Of a stretch of DNA of 64,000 nucleotides, positions 14,933 to 22,526 are shown piece after piece. How positions within the stretch are numbered: the stretch's first letter is position 1; each line of letters opens with the position of its first letter. A program made the position numbers and the translations under genes. The stretch lies in NCBI RefSeq assembly GCF_008630535.1, contig NZ_VWPH01000020.1, forward strand, positions 1 to 64,000, in the 5' to 3' direction. Source of the DNA: Saccharopolyspora hirsuta. Lineage in GTDB: Bacteria > Actinomycetota > Actinomycetes > Mycobacteriales > Pseudonocardiaceae. The notes under the pieces are model-generated. The model did not search any database, was not told the origin of the DNA, and worked only from the letters and a program-made list of their open reading frames with translations.

Positions 14933-16669
14933 TCACTCCCCGATCACCGGGGCCGAGCCCTGCTCATCACCGCCGAAGAAGCTCGCACCGCCGAGCGCGC
15001 CCCGGGACTCCCCGACGACGGGAGTTCCCCGGTCCGGGGTGATGGTCCTCGTGCCCACCGGCTGCCCGTAACCCGCCTGCTCCAGCCGTCTCGTGAGGTA
15101 CCGCTGCAGTTCGACGCGATCGACCGAACCGCCGGGAGGCACGAACCGCTGCAGATCACGGGCGCACGCGAGGACGGCGCTGGAGCCGGAGTCCCGCGCG
15201 GCGGACGCGATCGCGTCGAGCCACGCGCGCACGGCCGGTTCCGTCTCGAACCCGCAGGCCACGGCGCAGTGGTGCAGCGCCTCCGGCAACCACCGGTGCG
15301 CGGCCGAGCACAGGCGGTGGTAGAACTCCTCCACCAGCAGCGTCCGCCATTCCCAGTCGTACCAGCAGGAATCACCCGGCAGTCCGAGTTCGTCGCGGCG
15401 CTGGAGGAAGTGCTCGGCGAGCGCCTGGTGGTGCTGGCGGAAGCGCCGCGGTGCGCGGCCCCGCTCGTAGCGCACCATCTTCTCCCGGACCACCTGGTGG
15501 TACTGCAGCTGCCCCTGGTTCTCGTGCACGAAAGGCCGCTCCCGCAACCACCGGAACAGGCCCACCGCCCTGCCGGGCTCGCGCAGCACGGCCAGCACGT
15601 CCTCGTCCAGCACCCGGGGCAGCGCCGCGAGCACCGCATCGTCCCTGCTCTCCTGCTCGGGGACGAAGTTCAGGAATCGCGCCACCGCCATCCCGGTCGG
15701 GTCGTGCACGTCGTCGTCGCCCGATTCGGCCAGGCCGGCGAGCAGCAGCGGGAGCCCGCCGGACAGCTCGAGCACGACGTCCACCAGATCGGGGTCCCGG
15801 ACGCCCTTCCGGTCGAGCAGCGTCCGGGCCTCCTCCGGGGTGAACGGATCGAGCCGCCAGGAGACCGTGATCGACGAGAACTCGCCCCACCGGTTGAAGT
15901 CGAGCGGGTGCTGCCCGGCGATGCCGATCACCAGGCCGAGCGGGAGGTCCCCGTAATGCCCCTGGAGCAGGCGCAACAGCCACGGCTCGACGACCTCGGA
16001 GGTGCGCTCGTAGTTGTCGAAGAGCACCACCAGCCGCCGGTGCCGGGTGATCTTCCGCAGATCTTCCACCAGGTGCGGGGAGAGCTCCTCGACCGGCGAG
16101 AGCAGCAACCGGACATCCGCCTGGCTGCCGAAGCGCTTCGCCAGGTAACCGCGGCAGTGCTCGACCCACTCCTGGATCTTCTCCGGCGGGACGGCATCGG
16201 CGACCGGCCCGAGGCCGGGCGCGGCGGCGCGCACGACACCGAGGCCGAACCTGATCGCCGTCGACAGCACCAGCTCGCGGGCCTCGGACGGCGCCTGCGG
16301 ATCCGACAGCACCTCGTCGTGCCGTCGCTCGTACTCGGCGAAGCGCTGCGCGAAGTTCCGCGCTTCCCCGCCCTGACCGGCCAGCTGGCGGGCGATCGCG
16401 GCCAGCACCCGGACCAGGTTCGACTCGGTGTCGTCGGTGATCGCGACCAGCGCGGAGTCCTGCAGCGAGATCTCCCGCAGCTGGCGCAGCAGGAACGTCT
16501 TCCCGATACCGGCCTGGCCGTGCAGCCCGAACACGAACTTGCGCTCGGCCACCGGCGCGTGCAGGTTCGCGCGGAACGCATCGCACTGCTGCCGACGGCC
16601 GACGAACTCGCTCCCCTGCCGCTGGCGCAGGACCTCCTGCAGGCTCCGAGCACCCCCAGGTCCGACCAC
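14933..16669 (-). CDS. STAND-type P-loop ATPase
   Basis: A 578-aa cytoplasmic NTPase. Walker A is GLHGQAGIGKT (near 48-58) and Walker B is RRLVVLFDNYERT (near 209-221). A winged-helix-like region follows. The C-terminal third (about 400-530) is helical, rich in Arg, Trp and Leu, and may be a degenerate repeat domain. Such proteins act as switch ATPases in signalling or defence, but no effector domain is evident here. The GTG at 16669 lacks a clear ribosome site, so the start is uncertain. A small zinc-ribbon gene lies 66 nt upstream on the same strand. Confidence 0.8.
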   Translation of the reverse strand: MVGPGGARSLQEVLRQRQGSEFVGRRQQCDAFRANLHAPVAERKFVFGLHGQAGIGKTFLLRQLREISLQDSALVAITDDTESNLVRVLAAIARQLAGQGGEARNFAQRFAEYERRHDEVLSDPQAPSEARELVLSTAIRFGLGVVRAAAPGLGPVADAVPPEKIQEWVEHCRGYLAKRFGSQADVRLLLSPVEELSPHLVEDLRKITRHRRLVVLFDNYERTSEVVEPWLLRLLQGHYGDLPLGLVIGIAGQHPLDFNRWGEFSSITVSWRLDPFTPEEARTLLDRKGVRDPDLVDVVLELSGGLPLLLAGLAESGDDDVHDPTGMAVARFLNFVPEQESRDDAVLAALPRVLDEDVLAVLREPGRAVGLFRWLRERPFVHENQGQLQYHQVVREKMVRYERGRAPRRFRQHHQALAEHFLQRRDELGLPGDSCWYDWEWRTLLVEEFYHRLCSAAHRWLPEALHHCAVACGFETEPAVRAWLDAIASAARDSGSSAVLACARDLQRFVPPGGSVDRVELQRYLTRRLEQAGYGQPVGTRTITPDRGTPVVGESRGALGGASFFGGDEQGSAPVIGE

Positions 16670-16735
16670 CGGGTCATCGTGCCAGGGCGCGCGGGGCCGC
16701 AGTGGCGGTTCGGGGAAAGATCCACAGTCCGACGA

Positions 16736-16930
16736 TCAGGAACGGGATTCCGCTGCGCAGGCGTCGCGGGCGGGGGCCGGGACCGCGGGGCGGGCGGTGA
16801 CGACCACCCGGCCGCCGCAGTTCCAGCACTCCGGTTCGTCCTCCGGGGGCGTGCGGCCGGTGACGTCGCAGTCGGGGCACGTCCAGGCCGTCAGGATGAT
16901 GTGGCCGACGGGGGCGGGTCGGGGGATCAC
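16736..16930 (-). CDS. Small zinc-ribbon protein
   Basis: A 64-aa protein with CPDC and CWNC pairs about 16 residues apart (AWTCPDCDVTG ... ECWNCGGRVVVTARP), a typical four-cysteine zinc ribbon. I chose the GTG at 16930 because the conserved-looking part starts there. The frame is open back to a GTG at 17035, which would give 99 aa with a proline-rich tail. It precedes the STAND ATPase on the same strand; a functional link is possible but unproved. Confidence 0.6.
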   Translation of the reverse strand: MIPRPAPVGHIILTAWTCPDCDVTGRTPPEDEPECWNCGGRVVVTARPAVPAPARDACAAESRS

Positions 16931-17185
16931 GGGCAGCCACCCACTTCGATCGGGCTGCGGGCTCGGACGCGGATCGTAACGCCCGCCAGCAGGAATTTCA
17001 CTCGTGTGGGCGGGAATTATCGGCGCACCGGACACCCGCGGTCAACGGGTGTGGACGGCTTGCCGCACCGCCCGCGAGCTCGGCCCCGGTCCACTTGACA
17101 GCCGCCGCGGCCCGGCGTTTCCCTCGGCCGTGCGGGTCGCCTGCGGGCGGCCGGGGCCTTCCGAGGTCTCCGGGGGAGGGACCGC

Positions 17186-17419
17186 ATGGCGATCTACGAG
17201 TACGACTGCCCTCGGTGCGGCCGGTTCGAGACGCACCAGGCGATCGGGACGGCGGCGGACTCGCACGCCTGCCCCGGCTGCCGGTGCAGCGCCCGCCGGG
17301 TCTTCTCGGCACCGCACCTGACCACCGTGCCCCAGCAGCTCAGCGCCGCCCTCGCCCGCGAGGAGCGCAGCCGCTCGGACCCGGAAGTGGTCACCGAGGT
17401 CCCGCCCTCCCGCCGCTGA
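17186..17419 (+). CDS. fmdB: FmdB-family zinc-ribbon protein
   Basis: A 77-aa protein with MAIYEYDCPRCG at the N-terminus and a second CPGC pair near 31, the FmdB/CxxC_CXXC_SSSS ribbon. FmdB proteins are often encoded with formamidase or acetamidase and are thought to regulate or assist it. Here amiS and fmdA follow in the same direction, 25 nt downstream. GGGGGAGGGACCGC before the ATG supplies a ribosome site. A perfect TTGACA lies at 17095-17100, but no good -10 follows it. Confidence 0.85.
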   Translation: MAIYEYDCPRCGRFETHQAIGTAADSHACPGCRCSARRVFSAPHLTTVPQQLSAALAREERSRSDPEVVTEVPPSRR

Positions 17420-17444
17420 CCGTCCAGGCACCCGGAGGTGTCAG

Positions 17445-18083
17445 GTGGCATACGTGGGACTGCTCTACGTCGGCGCGGTGCTGTTCCTCAACGGCGTCAT
17501 GCTGCTGGGCAAGGCCGATCCGAAGTCGATCGGCGTGTTCAACATCTTCGTCGGCTCGCTCCAGGTGATCACCCCGACGGTGCTGATCGTGGCCTCGCTC
17601 GCCGACCCGGTCACGATCCTCAGCGCCTCGGGCATCTACCTGTTCGGCTTCACCTACCTCTACGTCGGCATCGGGTTGCTCGGCGAGTTCGACACCAGCG
17701 GGGTCGGTTGGTTCTCGCTGTTCGTGGCGATCATGGCGCTGGGCTACTCGTACGCGAACTTCCAGCTGCTCGGCGACAGCCCGTTCGGCGTGATCTGGCT
17801 CTACTGGTCGTTCCTGTGGCTGCTGTTCTTCCTGCTGCTCGGGCTGAAGCGGGAGAAGCTGACCCGCTACACCGGCTGGGTCGCCGCCATCGAGGGCTGG
17901 GTGACCGCCGCCATCCCGTCGTTCCTGATCATGACCGGGAACTGGCGGAACCCGACCGCCACGGCGCTGGTGCTGGCGGTCTTCGGCGTCGTGGTGTTCG
18001 CCGCGCTGTGGGTGGTCACCTCCGGCGCGTGGTCGCCCCGCGGTTTCCGGTGGGGCCCCCGGGCGATGCCCACACCTCATTAG
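17445..18083 (+). CDS. amiS: AmiS/UreI-family amide or urea channel
   Basis: A 212-aa polytopic membrane protein with about six or seven hydrophobic segments (first at about 3-23, last at about 178-196). LLYVGAVLFLNGVMLLGKA at the N-terminus and FLWLLFFLLLGL near 125 are typical of the AmiS/UreI family, which lets short amides or urea cross the membrane. The GTG start follows GGAGGTGTCAG. Placed between fmdB and fmdA, it probably imports formamide or short aliphatic amides. Confidence 0.88.
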   Translation: MAYVGLLYVGAVLFLNGVMLLGKADPKSIGVFNIFVGSLQVITPTVLIVASLADPVTILSASGIYLFGFTYLYVGIGLLGEFDTSGVGWFSLFVAIMALGYSYANFQLLGDSPFGVIWLYWSFLWLLFFLLLGLKREKLTRYTGWVAAIEGWVTAAIPSFLIMTGNWRNPTATALVLAVFGVVVFAALWVVTSGAWSPRGFRWGPRAMPTPH

Positions 18084-18111
18084 ACCTGCGCACTCCGCGA
18101 GGAGGTTTGCC

Positions 18112-19356
18112 ATGCCAGAAGTGGTGTTCAGCGTCGACCAGTCGAAGTCGATGCGCGATCAGGCGGTCCCCGGGCACAACCGCTGGCACCCGGACGTCCC
18201 GGTGGCCACCGTGGTGCGGCCCGGCCAGGAGTTCCGCGTCGAGTGCCGGGAGTGGACCGACGCGCAGCTCGGCAACAACGACTCGGCCAACGACGTGCGC
18301 GACGTCGACCTCGACGTCACGCACATGCTCTCCGGCCCGTTCGGGGTGGAGGGCGCCGAACCGGGCGACCTGCTGGTCGTCGACATCCTCGACCTCGGAC
18401 CGGCGCAGCAGACCGGCGAGGCACCCGGCCAGGGCTGGGGCTACACCGGGGTGTTCGCCAGGAACAACGGCGGCGGATTCCTGACCGACCACTACCCCGA
18501 CGCCTACAAGGCGATCTGGGACTTCCACGGCCAGCAGGCCACCTCCCGGCACCTGCCCGGCATCCGCTACACCGGCATCACCCACCCCGGCCTGATCGGC
18601 ACCGCCCCGTCCGCGGAGCTGCTGGCCCGGTGGAACCGGCGGGAGCAGGCGCTCATCGACACCGACCCGAACCGGGTGCCGCCGCTCGGGCTGCCGCCGA
18701 CGGTGTCCGGGGCGCTGGCCGGGCAGGCGACCGGCACCGAGGCCGAGCGCATCGCCGCCGAGGGCGCCCGGACCGTGCCCGCCCGCGAGAACGGGGGCAA
18801 CCAGGACATCAAGAACCTCTCCCGCGGGTCGCGGATCTTCTTCCCGGTCTTCGTCCCGGGCGGCAAGCTGTCCGTCGGCGACCTGCACTTCAGCCAGGGC
18901 GACGGCGAGATCACCTTCTGCGGCGCGATCGAGATGGGCGGGTTCATCGACCTGCACGTCGACCTGATCAAGGACGGCATGGCCAAGTTCGGCGTGACCA
19001 CCAACCCGCTGTTCATGCCGGGCAACGTCGAGCCGCGGTACTCGGAGTTCCTGTCCTTCTCCGGGGTCTCGGTGGACCACGACACCGACACCAACCACTA
19101 CATGGACGCGACGGTGGCCTACCGGCGGGCCTGCCTGAACGGCATCGAGTACCTCAAGAAGTGGGGCTACACCGGCGAGCAGGCGTACCTGCTGCTGGGT
19201 TCGGCGCCGGTGGAGGGCCGGATCAGCGGCATCGTGGACATCCCCAACGCCTGCTGCACGCTCTACCTGCCCACGGCGATCTTCGACTTCGACGTCCGGC
19301 CCACCGCGGCCGGGCCGACCGTCGAGGACCGCGGCCAGTGCGCCGTCACGTCGTGA
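18112..19356 (+). CDS. fmdA: Formamidase/acetamidase
   Basis: A 414-aa amidohydrolase of the FmdA_AmdA family that hydrolyses formamide or related short amides to ammonia. SVDQSKSM near the start, the HNRWHPDVP motif near 22-30, DLHFSQGDGEITFCGAIEMGG (two parts, near 262-282) and LLGSAPVEGRISGIVD near 363 are family signatures. GAGGAGG precedes the ATG. It closes a three-gene nitrogen-scavenging unit with the FmdB ribbon protein and the AmiS channel. Confidence 0.93.
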   Translation: MPEVVFSVDQSKSMRDQAVPGHNRWHPDVPVATVVRPGQEFRVECREWTDAQLGNNDSANDVRDVDLDVTHMLSGPFGVEGAEPGDLLVVDILDLGPAQQTGEAPGQGWGYTGVFARNNGGGFLTDHYPDAYKAIWDFHGQQATSRHLPGIRYTGITHPGLIGTAPSAELLARWNRREQALIDTDPNRVPPLGLPPTVSGALAGQATGTEAERIAAEGARTVPARENGGNQDIKNLSRGSRIFFPVFVPGGKLSVGDLHFSQGDGEITFCGAIEMGGFIDLHVDLIKDGMAKFGVTTNPLFMPGNVEPRYSEFLSFSGVSVDHDTDTNHYMDATVAYRRACLNGIEYLKKWGYTGEQAYLLLGSAPVEGRISGIVDIPNACCTLYLPTAIFDFDVRPTAAGPTVEDRGQCAVTS

Positions 19357-19361
19357 CCGCC

Positions 19362-19395
19362 GGTGGTGGCGATCTCGCGCGAGATCGCCACCACC
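19362..19395. terminator. Perfect 34-bp palindrome between convergent genes
   Basis: Seventeen bases (GGTGGTGGCGATCTCGC) are followed directly by their exact reverse complement. It begins 6 nt after the fmdA stop and can form a long stem or cruciform, so it may terminate transcription from both sides. The missing loop and the shared core with 19413-19428 suggest it could also be a protein-binding site. Confidence 0.6.
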
Positions 19396-19403
19396 TCCGC
19401 GCG

Positions 19404-19559
19404 TCAGCCGCCGGTTTCGCGCGAAACCGCTGGCACGCGCAGGTCCAGCGCGTACTCGGTGGCGATGCGCAGCAGCATCTCCTTCTCCACGCGCAGCAGG
19501 CGGTTCTCCCGGCGGAGGCGGTCGAGCTCCGCGCGCTCCGCGGCGGTCAGCTCGTTCAT
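19404..19559 (-). CDS. 51-aa coiled-coil protein coupled to dadA
   Basis: A small ORF whose ATG overlaps the dadA stop (ATGA), the same coupling seen in the window's real operons. The middle part (AERAELDRLRRENRLLRVEK) is a strong leucine-zipper-like helix. It resembles the C-terminal helix of IS3-family OrfA proteins, but no HTH is present and no IS remains nearby. Its last codons lie in the palindrome at 19413-19428. It could be a small partner protein or a remnant. Confidence 0.5.
   Translation of the reverse strand: MNELTAAERAELDRLRRENRLLRVEKEMLLRIATEYALDLRVPAVSRETGG
19413..19428. repeat. 16-bp palindrome GGTTTCGCGCGAAACC
   Basis: A perfect palindrome inside the 3' end of the 51-aa gene. 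It shares the centre TCGCGCGA with the larger palindrome at 19362-19395. The two centres are 42 bp apart, four helical turns. Confidence 0.6.
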
Positions 19560-20809
19560 CGCAGCGGGTCGAACGGCCGCAGCAGCGCGGGGCGCTTGCC
19601 GGTGGTGATCTGCTCCGCGAGCAACCGGCCGGTGAGCGGGCCGAGCGTCAGCCCCCACATGCCGTGCCCGCCCGCGACGTAGGTGCCGGGCAGCTTGGTC
19701 GCGCCGATGAGCGCCAGCCCGTCGGGCGTCACCGGACGCCCGCCCACCCATTCGTCCCGGCGCTCCTCCCACCGCACACCTCTCAGCAGAGGGCGCGCCG
19801 AGCGCACGATCGCCTCGACGCGACCGCGGTCCAGCGGAGCGTCGACCGGCCGGAACTCCATCGTGCCCGCGACGCGCAGCCCGCCCTGGTACGGCGTGCA
19901 CGCCACCCGCGCGGCCGGGAGGTAGATCGGGCCCGGGACGGGCTCGTCGGTCGGGACGGTGAAGGAGTAGCCGCGACCGGCGCGCACCGGGGTGCGCACG
20001 CCCAGCGGCTTGGCGAGCTTGCTCAGCCAGGCCCCGGTGGCCAGCACGACCACCTCGGCGGACACCCGGTCCTCCTGCTCGGACTTGACGATCACCTGCC
20101 CGGGGGTGCGCACCAGCTGCCGCACCGCGAACCCGGTGCGCAGCGTCCCGCCGCGCTCGACGAAGGACTTCGCGAGGGCTCGGGTGAACTCGCCGGGGTC
20201 CACGTAGCGCTGGCCGTCGACCCGCAGCACCGCCGAGATCCGGTCGGACAGCTGCGGAACCCCGGCGTCCGCTGTGGACAGCTCGGTGGTGCCGACCTGC
20301 TGGCCGCAACGGCGGATCTGCTCGAACTCGTGCCGCAGATCGGCCACCTGCTCGGGGTTCTCGAAAGCGGCGGTGATCGGCGCCTGCTCGGTCCTGGCCG
20401 CCACCCCACCGGCCAGCAGCGCGTCGAAGGCGTCCAGGCACTCGGCGTTCATCGGCACGAACGCCTGCATCGACCGCCGCCACGCCCACGGCGTGCAGTG
20501 CGCGGCGAAGCGCGTCAAGAACGACCACAGGGCTGGGTCCGGCGAAGCGGGCACGTGCAGCGGCGCGTCGGGGGCGAACAGCGTGCGCAGCCCGTAGCGC
20601 AGCACGGCCGGTTCCGGCAGCGGGATGGAGAAGGCCGGTGAGAGATAACCGGCGTTGCCCCAGGACGAACCGGCCGCCACGTCCTGCTTGTCGACCACGG
20701 TGACGTCGACGCCGTGCTCCTGCAGGAACCACGCGGTGGACAACCCGACCACCCCGGCCCCGACCACCACTGCTCGCCGCGGAATCCCGTCGATCCCGTC
20801 CTCGCGCAT
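19556..20809 (-). CDS. dadA: D-amino acid dehydrogenase (DadA-like FAD oxidoreductase)
   Basis: A 417-aa flavoprotein of the DAO superfamily that oxidises D-amino acids to keto acids. The N-terminal FAD-binding motif is VVVGAGVVGLSTAWFL (near 14-29), followed by SSWGNAGYLSP, which is characteristic of DadA. The C-terminal FAD loop is GGHGMWGLTLGPLTGRL near 383. GAGGAGG lies 5 nt before the ATG. A PucR-type regulator lies 101 nt upstream on the same strand, and a 51-aa ORF is coupled downstream. It fits the D-amino acid theme at 33-39 kb. Confidence 0.88.
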   Translation of the reverse strand: MREDGIDGIPRRAVVVGAGVVGLSTAWFLQEHGVDVTVVDKQDVAAGSSWGNAGYLSPAFSIPLPEPAVLRYGLRTLFAPDAPLHVPASPDPALWSFLTRFAAHCTPWAWRRSMQAFVPMNAECLDAFDALLAGGVAARTEQAPITAAFENPEQVADLRHEFEQIRRCGQQVGTTELSTADAGVPQLSDRISAVLRVDGQRYVDPGEFTRALAKSFVERGGTLRTGFAVRQLVRTPGQVIVKSEQEDRVSAEVVVLATGAWLSKLAKPLGVRTPVRAGRGYSFTVPTDEPVPGPIYLPAARVACTPYQGGLRVAGTMEFRPVDAPLDRGRVEAIVRSARPLLRGVRWEERRDEWVGGRPVTPDGLALIGATKLPGTYVAGGHGMWGLTLGPLTGRLLAEQITTGKRPALLRPFDPLR

Positions 20810-20910
20810 GCTGCCTCCTCGGTGCTCCTCGAGTGGAGCATGCCCCGGTCACCACGCGCAGCCAGTGTCCGATCCGCACAATCGCCGACGTGCCGTTTGG
20901 CCGAAATCCA

Positions 20911-22422
20911 CTACCCGACCGCGAGCGCGATGATCATCGCCAGCCGGGCGTCCGGATCGTCCAGGTCCAGCGGGGTCAGCTCGGCCATCTTGCGCATCCG
21001 GTACCGGACGGTGTTCGGGTGGATCTCCAGCCGCGCCGCGGCCGCCCCGAGGTCGCCCTGGCACTCCAGCCAGGCCCGCAGCGTCTCGACGTACCGGGTG
21101 CCCTGCTCGCGGTCGTGGCGCCGGAGGTCCACCACCGGGCCGCGGTCCGGCAGCCGACCGGTCGAGGCGGCGTGCCGCAGGCGGCGCAGCAGGATCTCGT
21201 GCCACGCCTCGTCGTAGACCACGGCGTCCTGGTCGGCCCGGGACGAGTGGACCGCCAGGCTCTCGTCGGCCTCCCGCCTGCTGTCGACCAGCTGGTTCGG
21301 CCCGGCCGCGCCCCCGACCCCGGCCAGGACCGCGGTGTCCGGCGGCAGGTCCCGCACCAGCGCGCGCACCCACTCGCGGGCGCGCGCGGCGTCGTCGTGC
21401 GGCAGCACGGTGTAGACGGTGTTGGCGAACAGCGCGCTGCGCCCCGGCCGCGACCAGCCGAACCCGATCGTCGCCCGCTCGAAGGCCAGCAGCGCGGTCT
21501 CGTCCCGGGCGGTGCCGCGGTGCACCTGCACGGCCACCACCCGGAACTGCTCGCTGCGCAGCCCGAGCCTGCTCAGCACCGCCGACGGGTCCTCGTGCCC
21601 CTCCAGCAGGCCGATGACCAGGTCCGACTCGACCTGCCGCTCCAGGTCCGCGCTGGCCCGCGTGCGCAGCAGGTGCAGCGCGGCCGTGCGCGCACCGCCG
21701 ACCAGCGCCGCCTCGTGCGACGCGGCGAGCGGCTGCTGGGTCTCCACCCAGATCGACCCCAGCAGCTCCCGCCCCGCGCGGATCGCCACGACGACGCGCC
21801 CGTGCGAGTCCTGCGGTTCCAGCGGCGCCACGTACATCGGCTCGTCTGAGGTCTCCAGGTGCCGGAACACGCCCCGCTCGGCGAGCGTCCGCCGGATCTC
21901 CTCCGGGACCTGCCGCCCCAGGATCGTCGCCAACCGCGCCCGGTCGGCGGTGAGCTGCCGCCGCGAGTACGCCAGCACCCCGGACCGGTGGTCCTCGATG
22001 GTGACCGGCCCGCCCACCGAATCGGCGAGCGCATCGGCCAGCGCGAACAGATCGGTGGGTCCCCGCCCGGCCTCGGTCTCCCGCCCCTCGAGCACCAACC
22101 CGTACACGACCCCGGCCAGCTGGCCCCACGACACGGCGGGATCGACCAGCACGACGGCCAACCCGCGCCCCCGAGCAGCGGCGACCACCTGCTCCCCGAC
22201 CGAACCGGCCCGGAACACCACCACCTCGGCGGAGGTCCGCTCGACCAACCCCGCATCGTCGGGGTCGACGCCGACGGCGAGCAGCACGTCACCGGTGGCC
22301 CCGGGATCGTCCGGATCGTGCAGCGCCACCGAACGGAGATCCGCGGACCTGCTCCGCGGTGCGCTGACCAACCGCGCCCCGAACCCCCCGAGCACGTTGA
22401 TCAACCGATCCAGCTTTACCAC
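20911..22422 (-). CDS. PucR-family transcriptional regulator
   Basis: A 503-aa regulator. The N-terminal half contains a GAF-like sensor region (about 130-270). The C-terminal HTH lies at about 445-500, with LRAWLECQGDLGAAAARLEIH followed by NTVRYRMRKM, the PucR/CdaR C-terminal HTH signature. The GTG at 22422 follows GGGGGAGCGGC. Regulators of this class often activate purine, proline or amino acid catabolism. Its position just upstream of dadA suggests it controls that gene. Confidence 0.87.
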   Translation of the reverse strand: MVKLDRLINVLGGFGARLVSAPRSRSADLRSVALHDPDDPGATGDVLLAVGVDPDDAGLVERTSAEVVVFRAGSVGEQVVAAARGRGLAVVLVDPAVSWGQLAGVVYGLVLEGRETEAGRGPTDLFALADALADSVGGPVTIEDHRSGVLAYSRRQLTADRARLATILGRQVPEEIRRTLAERGVFRHLETSDEPMYVAPLEPQDSHGRVVVAIRAGRELLGSIWVETQQPLAASHEAALVGGARTAALHLLRTRASADLERQVESDLVIGLLEGHEDPSAVLSRLGLRSEQFRVVAVQVHRGTARDETALLAFERATIGFGWSRPGRSALFANTVYTVLPHDDAARAREWVRALVRDLPPDTAVLAGVGGAAGPNQLVDSRREADESLAVHSSRADQDAVVYDEAWHEILLRRLRHAASTGRLPDRGPVVDLRRHDREQGTRYVETLRAWLECQGDLGAAAARLEIHPNTVRYRMRKMAELTPLDLDDPDARLAMIIALAVG

Positions 22423-22481
22423 GCCGCTCCCCCGAAGCTCCGCCTCCGACTGCGCACGGCCATTGTGCTGCCGCGAAAAGC

Positions 22482-22517
22482 CAGCGGCCCCGCTCCCGGT
22501 GGGAGACGGGGCCGCTG
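22482..22517 (-). terminator. pheST operon terminator
   Basis: CAGCGGCCCCG-CTCCC (22482-22497) pairs with GGGAG-A-CGGGGCCGCTG (22501-22517), a 16-bp stem with one bulged A and a 3-nt loop. Transcription from pheT then runs into CTTTTC, a short U-tract. Confidence 0.8.
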
Positions 22518-22526
22518 GGTCGATCG

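Noticed and set aside
14933-16930. STAND ATPase plus zinc ribbon as an anti-phage defence system
   Set aside because: No effector such as a nuclease, TIR or pore domain is present and no other defence gene is nearby. STAND ATPases are common regulators in actinomycetes.
19413-19428. Palindrome GGTTTCGCGCGAAACC as a parS centromere site
   Set aside because: It resembles parS (GTTTCACGTGAAAC), but both central A/T positions are changed, there is a single copy, and no origin or par genes are nearby.
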